A stretch of 39,030 bases of DNA from contig NZ_SSON01000049.1 of assembly GCF_029871245.1 (NCBI RefSeq), positions 1-39,030 on the forward strand. The letters are read 5' to 3'. A program made the translations under genes and the position numbers. This DNA is from Pseudomonas sp. BN102. GTDB taxonomy: Bacteria; Pseudomonadota; Gammaproteobacteria; Pseudomonadales; Pseudomonadaceae. This document shows, piece after piece, positions 35,083 to 39,030 of this stretch. Under the pieces are notes generated by a model. It worked only from the letters and a program-made list of their open reading frames with translations. It ran no database searches and was not told the DNA's origin. The stretch's first letter is position 1; each line of letters opens with the position of its first letter.

Positions 35083-36447
35083 TCAGGCTCGCAACAGATG
35101 CACCGCCAGCCCCACCAGGGCACAGCCCAGCAGCACCTGGATGACGCCACGCTTGAAGCGGAACAAGGCCACGGCCGCGGCCAGGGCGATCAGTGCCGAA
35201 GGCCAGTCGAACCGGCCGGCGAAGCCTTGCGGCCAGAGCACGTGGTAGCCGAAGAACAGAGCCAGGTTGAGGATCACTCCGACCACTGCGGCGGTGATGC
35301 CGGTCAGGGGTGCGGTGAACTTCAGCTCGTTATGGGTGGACTCCACCAGCGGCCCGCCGGCGAGGATGAAGAGGAAGGACGGCAGGAAGGTGAACCAGGT
35401 GACCAGGGCCGCCGCCAGCGCTCCGGCGAGGAAGGCCTGGTCAACGCCGAACATCGGCTGCACATAGGCGCCGACGAAACCGACGAAGGCCACGACCATG
35501 ATCAGCGGCCCCGGCGTGGTTTCCCCCAGGGCCAGGCCATCGATCATCTGGGCCGGGGTCAGCCAGCCGTAATGGCCGACCGCACCCTGGTAGACATAGG
35601 GCAGCACCGCGTAGGCGCCGCCGAAGGTGAGCAGCGCGGCCTTGGTGAAGAACCAGCCCATCTGGGTCAGGGTGCCGTCCCAGCCGAATGCTGCGGTCAG
35701 GATGCCCATGGGCAGCAACCACAGCACCGCGCCGGTCAGCGCCAGCAGCGCCAGTCGCGACCAGCGAAAGCGCGCATGCTCGGGCGTCGGCGTGTCGTCG
35801 TCGATCAACGCCGGGCCGTAGGACTGCTTCGCTGCGCCGTGGCCACCGCCGACACGAAATTTCTCGGGCGCCACCCTGCCGCCGATAAAGCCGGCCACGG
35901 CCGCGCCGAGCACGATCAGCGGGAACGGCACATCGAGCGCGAAGATGGCGACGAAAGATGCCGCGGAAATCGCCCACAGCCAGTCGTTCTTCAGCGCCCG
36001 TGAGCCGATGCGATGGGCGGCCTGGACGACGATGGCGGTCACCGCCGGCTTGATGCCGTAGAACAGCCCGGCCACCGCCGGCACATCGCCGAAGGCGATA
36101 TAGACCCAGGACAGGGCGATCAGGATGAACAGCGAAGGCAGCACGAAGAGCGCCCCGGCAATCACGCCGCCCCAGGTGCGGTGCATCAGCCAGCCGATGT
36201 AGGTGGCAAGCTGCTGGGCCTCCGGACCGGGCAGCAGCATGCAGTAGTTCAGGGCATGGAGGAAACGACGTTCGGAGATCCAGCGGCGTTGCTCCACGAG
36301 TTCCTGGTGCATGATCGAAATCTGCCCCGCGGGGCCGCCAAAGCTGATGAAGCCCAGCTTCAGCCAGAACCAGAACGCCTGCAGCAGGCTGACCGGAGCG
36401 GTGCTGGATAGAGCCTGTTCTGTTTTGTGCATGGCGGTATCACTCAT
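35083..36447 (-). CDS. chrA: Chromate transporter ChrA
   Basis: A 454-residue inner-membrane protein of the CHR superfamily, long two-domain type, which expels chromate. The first domain has KLGFISFGGPAGQISIMHQE and LPGPEAQQLATYIGWL; the second repeats the pattern with TFGGAYAVLPYVYQG and ETTPGPLIM. About ten membrane segments are visible. ATG 36447 overlaps the chrB stop as ATGAGTGA, indicating translational coupling. Upstream alternatives are inside chrB. Confidence 0.95.
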   Translation of the reverse strand: MSDTAMHKTEQALSSTAPVSLLQAFWFWLKLGFISFGGPAGQISIMHQELVEQRRWISERRFLHALNYCMLLPGPEAQQLATYIGWLMHRTWGGVIAGALFVLPSLFILIALSWVYIAFGDVPAVAGLFYGIKPAVTAIVVQAAHRIGSRALKNDWLWAISAASFVAIFALDVPFPLIVLGAAVAGFIGGRVAPEKFRVGGGHGAAKQSYGPALIDDDTPTPEHARFRWSRLALLALTGAVLWLLPMGILTAAFGWDGTLTQMGWFFTKAALLTFGGAYAVLPYVYQGAVGHYGWLTPAQMIDGLALGETTPGPLIMVVAFVGFVGAYVQPMFGVDQAFLAGALAAALVTWFTFLPSFLFILAGGPLVESTHNELKFTAPLTGITAAVVGVILNLALFFGYHVLWPQGFAGRFDWPSALIALAAAVALFRFKRGVIQVLLGCALVGLAVHLLRA

Positions 36448-37384
36448 GGGCGTCGTCTTCCGCTGCGAAAGCCGCCAGCAGGCCATCGAAGATGGCACTG
36501 GCAGCGGTCAGGAGTTGATCGTCATCGCCAATGGTTTCGCGCAGCCCTGCCAGCACACGTTCGATTCCGGCAGCTTCGGCCGGTTGCGCGCCGCCCACGT
36601 CGAGGTAATGCACCAGCGCCGCCACCCGGTCGAGGGACGCCCGCTCGAGCTGGAAACTCGCCTGCAGGGTTTCGAAGGTGACGCGCTTGCCAACGTGACT
36701 GAAGGTGGCACCGTCGAAATCGAAGCCCAGCGCGTCCGGCGGGCAGTCCTGGGGGGCCGCCAGCCAGAGGATGCGCGCGTCATGGTCGATGAACTGCCGG
36801 ATGAGCCAGGCGCTGGCCAGGCGGTCGACCCAGGGCCGCTTGCGGGTCGCCCAGAGGCGGCCCTGGTAATCGCCGCGGTCGAGCACGGCGATTGTCTGGT
36901 CGTGGCTGCTCGGCTCGTCTGCCGACAGCGCACGGCTGATGGCGGTCTCCAGCTCCTGCAGGGCCGCATCGGCCCGCTGCCGGGCTTCGCGGGGAAAGAA
37001 GTCGATCGCCGCCAGTTGGGCGAAGGCCTTGCGCAGTTTGCGCACCTGTCGGGTTGAAGCCAGCGCGTTCTCGCCGGTCAACTGCCCGCGGCAGGCCTCG
37101 ACCTCGGTGCACAGGCCCGCGTAGTCCTCGCTCCGGTCGAACAGTTCGATGAAGCGTTCACCCTGTGGGTCATGGATGGGCAACAGGTAGGCGGTGCCAT
37201 TGATCGCGAGGATGTCGCGCTCGATGGCGGCCAGGGTATCGCGGCAGCTGTCGTTGTTCGGCAGGAGGTACACGCCGTCCCGCAGCACTGCCGCGCCGCT
37301 GGCCTTCAAGGCCCGCCAGGCGCGCATGCGCGCGGTGGCGTTGGCAGTGGGCAGGCCGATGACCAGGGAAAGCCATTCTTTCAT
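36440..37384 (-). CDS. chrB: Chromate resistance / regulatory protein ChrB
   Basis: A 314-residue ChrB. The N-terminal part (residues 1-140, LSLVIGLPTANATARMRAWR, and LRDGVYLLPN) resembles a PaaX-like DNA-binding region; the C-terminal domain contains RKRPWVDRLASAWLIRQFID and FSHVGKRVTFETL. In characterised bacteria ChrB acts as a chromate-sensing regulator of chrA. The start codon lies inside a dyad (37384-37420), consistent with self-control. No strong ribosome site precedes it, which would fit low basal translation. Confidence 0.92.
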   Translation of the reverse strand: MKEWLSLVIGLPTANATARMRAWRALKASGAAVLRDGVYLLPNNDSCRDTLAAIERDILAINGTAYLLPIHDPQGERFIELFDRSEDYAGLCTEVEACRGQLTGENALASTRQVRKLRKAFAQLAAIDFFPREARQRADAALQELETAISRALSADEPSSHDQTIAVLDRGDYQGRLWATRKRPWVDRLASAWLIRQFIDHDARILWLAAPQDCPPDALGFDFDGATFSHVGKRVTFETLQASFQLERASLDRVAALVHYLDVGGAQPAEAAGIERVLAGLRETIGDDDQLLTAASAIFDGLLAAFAAEDDAHE

Positions 37385-37420
37385 GTAGAGATTCCAACAG
37401 AGTATGTATCACTCTCTACA
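37384..37420. promoter_or_regulatory. Nested dyad overlapping the chrB start, candidate operator
   Basis: TGTAGAGA (37384-37391) and TCTCTACA (37413-37420) form a perfect inverted repeat that encloses a second one, AGAGT (37399-37403) and ACTCT (37411-37415). The outer left arm includes the first base of the chrB start codon. It is the only notable structure in the 65 bases between pgi and chrB. Confidence 0.6.
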
Positions 37421-37449
37421 CCTCTTCTTCCTTCCCTGCAACCACCTTT

Positions 37450-39030
37450 CTATCCGCGGTGATTACCGCGGAAGAAGTCGATCAGGCCCTGGGTCGAACC
37501 ATCCTCGGCCGTGCTTTCCTCCTGGCCGGTCAGGCGCGAATAGACGCCCTTGCCCAGCTCCTTGCCCAGTTCCACGCCCCACTGGTCGAAGGCGTTGATG
37601 CCCCAGAGCACGCTCTGCACATAGACCTTGTGCTCGTACATGGCGATCAGCGCGCCCAGGCGGCGCGGGCTGATGCGTTCCATCACCAGGGTGTTGCTCG
37701 GGCGGTTGCCCGGCACCACCTTGTGCGGCGCCAGGCGCTGCACCTCGGCCTCCGCCAGGCCCTGGGCGCGCAGTTCGGCCTCGGCTTCGGCGCGGGACTT
37801 GCCGAGCATCAGCGCCTGGCTCTGCGACAGGCAGTTGGCGAACAGCCACTGGTGGTGGTCGGCCACCGGGTTGTAGCTGGACACCGGCACGATGAAGTCG
37901 GCGGGGATCAGCTGGGTGCCCTGGTGCAGCAACTGGTGGTAGGCGTGCTGGCCGTTGCAGCCGACGCCGCCCCAGATCACCGGGCCGGTGCCGGCGCTGA
38001 CCGGTGTGCCGTCCTGGCGCACGCTCTTGCCGTTGGACTCCATGTCCAGTTGCTGCAGGTGGTCGGTGAAGTTCCGCAGGTAGTAGTCGTAGGGCAGGAT
38101 CGCGTGGCTGCGCGCGCCCCAGAAGTCGCCGTACCAGACGCCGAGCAGGCCGAGGATCACCGGGATGTTGCGCTCGAACGGCGTGTCCTGGAAATGCTGG
38201 TCCATGCTGTAGGCGCCGGACAGCAGCTCCTTGAAGTTGGAGATGCCGATGGACATGGCGATCGGCAGGCCGATGGCCGACCACAGTGAGTAGCGGCCGC
38301 CGACCCAGTCCCACATGGGGAAGATGTTCTCTTCGCGGATGCCGAAGGCCACCGCCGCTTCGCGGTTCGAGGAGACGGCGATGAAGTGGCGGTACAGCTC
38401 TTCCTCGCTGCCGCCCTGGGCCAGGTACCAGGCGCGCGCGGCCTGGGCGTTCTTCAGGGTTTCCAGGGTGCCGAAGGACTTGCTGGAGACGATGAACAGG
38501 GTGGTCTCGGCATTCAGCCGGCAGGCCAGCTCGCGGAACTCGCTGCCGTCGATATTGGCCAGGTAGTGGCAGCGCACGCCCTTCTGGGCGAACGGCAGCA
38601 GGGCTTCGGAAACCAGCTGCGGGCCGAGGAAGGAGCCGCCGATGCCGATATTGACCACGTCGGTGATCGGCCGCTCGGTGTAGCCGCGCCACAGACCGTT
38701 GTGCACATGGCCCACCAGCTCGGTCATCCGGTGCAGCACACGGTGCACCTCGGGCATCACGTCGACGCCTTCGACCTGGACCTTGTCGCCGATCGGCCGG
38801 CGCAGGGCGGTGTGCAGCACCGGGCGGCGCTCGGACGTGTTGATCACCTCGCCGCGGAACATCGCCTTGATGGCATCGTCCAGCCGCGCTTCCTCGGCCA
38901 GCCTGACCAACAGGGCCAGGCTGTCGGCGCGGATCAGGTTCTTCGAGAAGTCCAGCAGCAGGCCGCAGGCGTTGAGGCTGAAGTGCTGGAAGCGCTCGGG
39001 GTCGTCGGCGAAGGCCTGGCGCAGGCTGAA
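37450..39030 (-). CDS. pgi: Glucose-6-phosphate isomerase (5' end beyond window)
   Basis: The frame is open from the right edge to the stop at 37450-37452, giving 526 of an expected 550 or so residues. It shows the phosphoglucose isomerase signatures [19 protein letters not shown] and [32 protein letters not shown], the catalytic-lysine region [16 protein letters not shown] ([19 protein letters not shown]) and the [17 protein letters not shown] motif. It interconverts glucose-6-phosphate and fructose-6-phosphate, the latter being the substrate of AlgA. The last codons form an inverted repeat (CCGCGGT/ACCGCGG, 37454-37471). Confidence 0.97.
   Translation of the reverse strand, partial: FSLRQAFADDPERFQHFSLNACGLLLDFSKNLIRADSLALLVRLAEEARLDDAIKAMFRGEVINTSERRPVLHTALRRPIGDKVQVEGVDVMPEVHRVLHRMTELVGHVHNGLWRGYTERPITDVVNIGIGGSFLGPQLVSEALLPFAQKGVRCHYLANIDGSEFRELACRLNAETTLFIVSSKSFGTLETLKNAQAARAWYLAQGGSEEELYRHFIAVSSNREAAVAFGIREENIFPMWDWVGGRYSLWSAIGLPIAMSIGISNFKELLSGAYSMDQHFQDTPFERNIPVILGLLGVWYGDFWGARSHAILPYDYYLRNFTDHLQQLDMESNGKSVRQDGTPVSAGTGPVIWGGVGCNGQHAYHQLLHQGTQLIPADFIVPVSSYNPVADHHQWLFANCLSQSQALMLGKSRAEAEAELRAQGLAEAEVQRLAPHKVVPGNRPSNTLVMERISPRRLGALIAMYEHKVYVQSVLWGINAFDQWGVELGKELGKGVYSRLTGQEESTAEDGSTQGLIDFFRGNHRG

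Noticed and set aside
37454-37471. CCGCGGT/ACCGCGG hairpin as a pgi terminator
   Set aside because: It lies within the last pgi codons and is not followed by a T-run on the coding strand; kept only as a note.

Overview
This is a high-GC gammaproteobacterial chromosome segment, almost certainly from a Pseudomonas. The evidence is a complete twelve-gene alginate operon in the Pseudomonas order (algD-8-44-K-E-G-X-L-I-J-F-A), a fragment of an MvaU-type (MvaT family) nucleoid protein, and Pseudomonas-like codon use and ribosome sites. No rRNA, tRNA or CRISPR was seen.

Positions 1-5,800 form a decayed accessory zone. It holds a soxA C-terminal fragment fused head-on to an mvaU C-terminal fragment, two small cysteine-rich paralogues (one frameshifted), two proteins resembling MbcA/ParS/Xre antitoxins with no RES toxin beside them, and an inositol-monophosphatase-family enzyme. 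Its most important feature is a dif-like XerC/XerD recombination site at 3997-4024. FtsK-orienting KOPS motifs (GGGNAGGG) lie on the + strand to its left and, as far as read by eye, only on the - strand to its right. The replication terminus therefore probably lies in this window. Extra XerC-arm-like sequences and repeats follow between about 4,060 and 4,730.

Positions 5,800-14,050 carry small metabolic and stress genes. A GlxA-type AraC regulator is divergent from a short-chain dehydrogenase across a long interrupted palindrome. An Ohr peroxidase and an NmrA-type protein follow, ending in a strong terminator. Then comes a minus-strand run: quinone oxidoreductase, LysR regulator, RarD-type transporter, amidase.

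Positions 14,050-30,765 hold the alginate system. A candidate AlgU (sigma-22) promoter with a leader of about 320 nt precedes algD. AlgA and AlgD make GDP-mannuronate. Alg8 and Alg44 polymerise it under cyclic-di-GMP control. AlgK, AlgG, AlgX, AlgL and AlgE form the periplasmic and outer-membrane export complex, and AlgI, AlgJ, AlgF and AlgX O-acetylate the polymer. A short conserved-looking membrane microprotein is encoded on the opposite strand just after algA.

Positions 30,960-39,030 contain two short-chain dehydrogenases with a truncated LysR gene, an RcnA-like nickel/cobalt exporter, a chromate-resistance operon (chrB-chrA-rhodanese-second ChrB-domain protein) behind a dyad operator, and most of pgi, which runs off the right edge.
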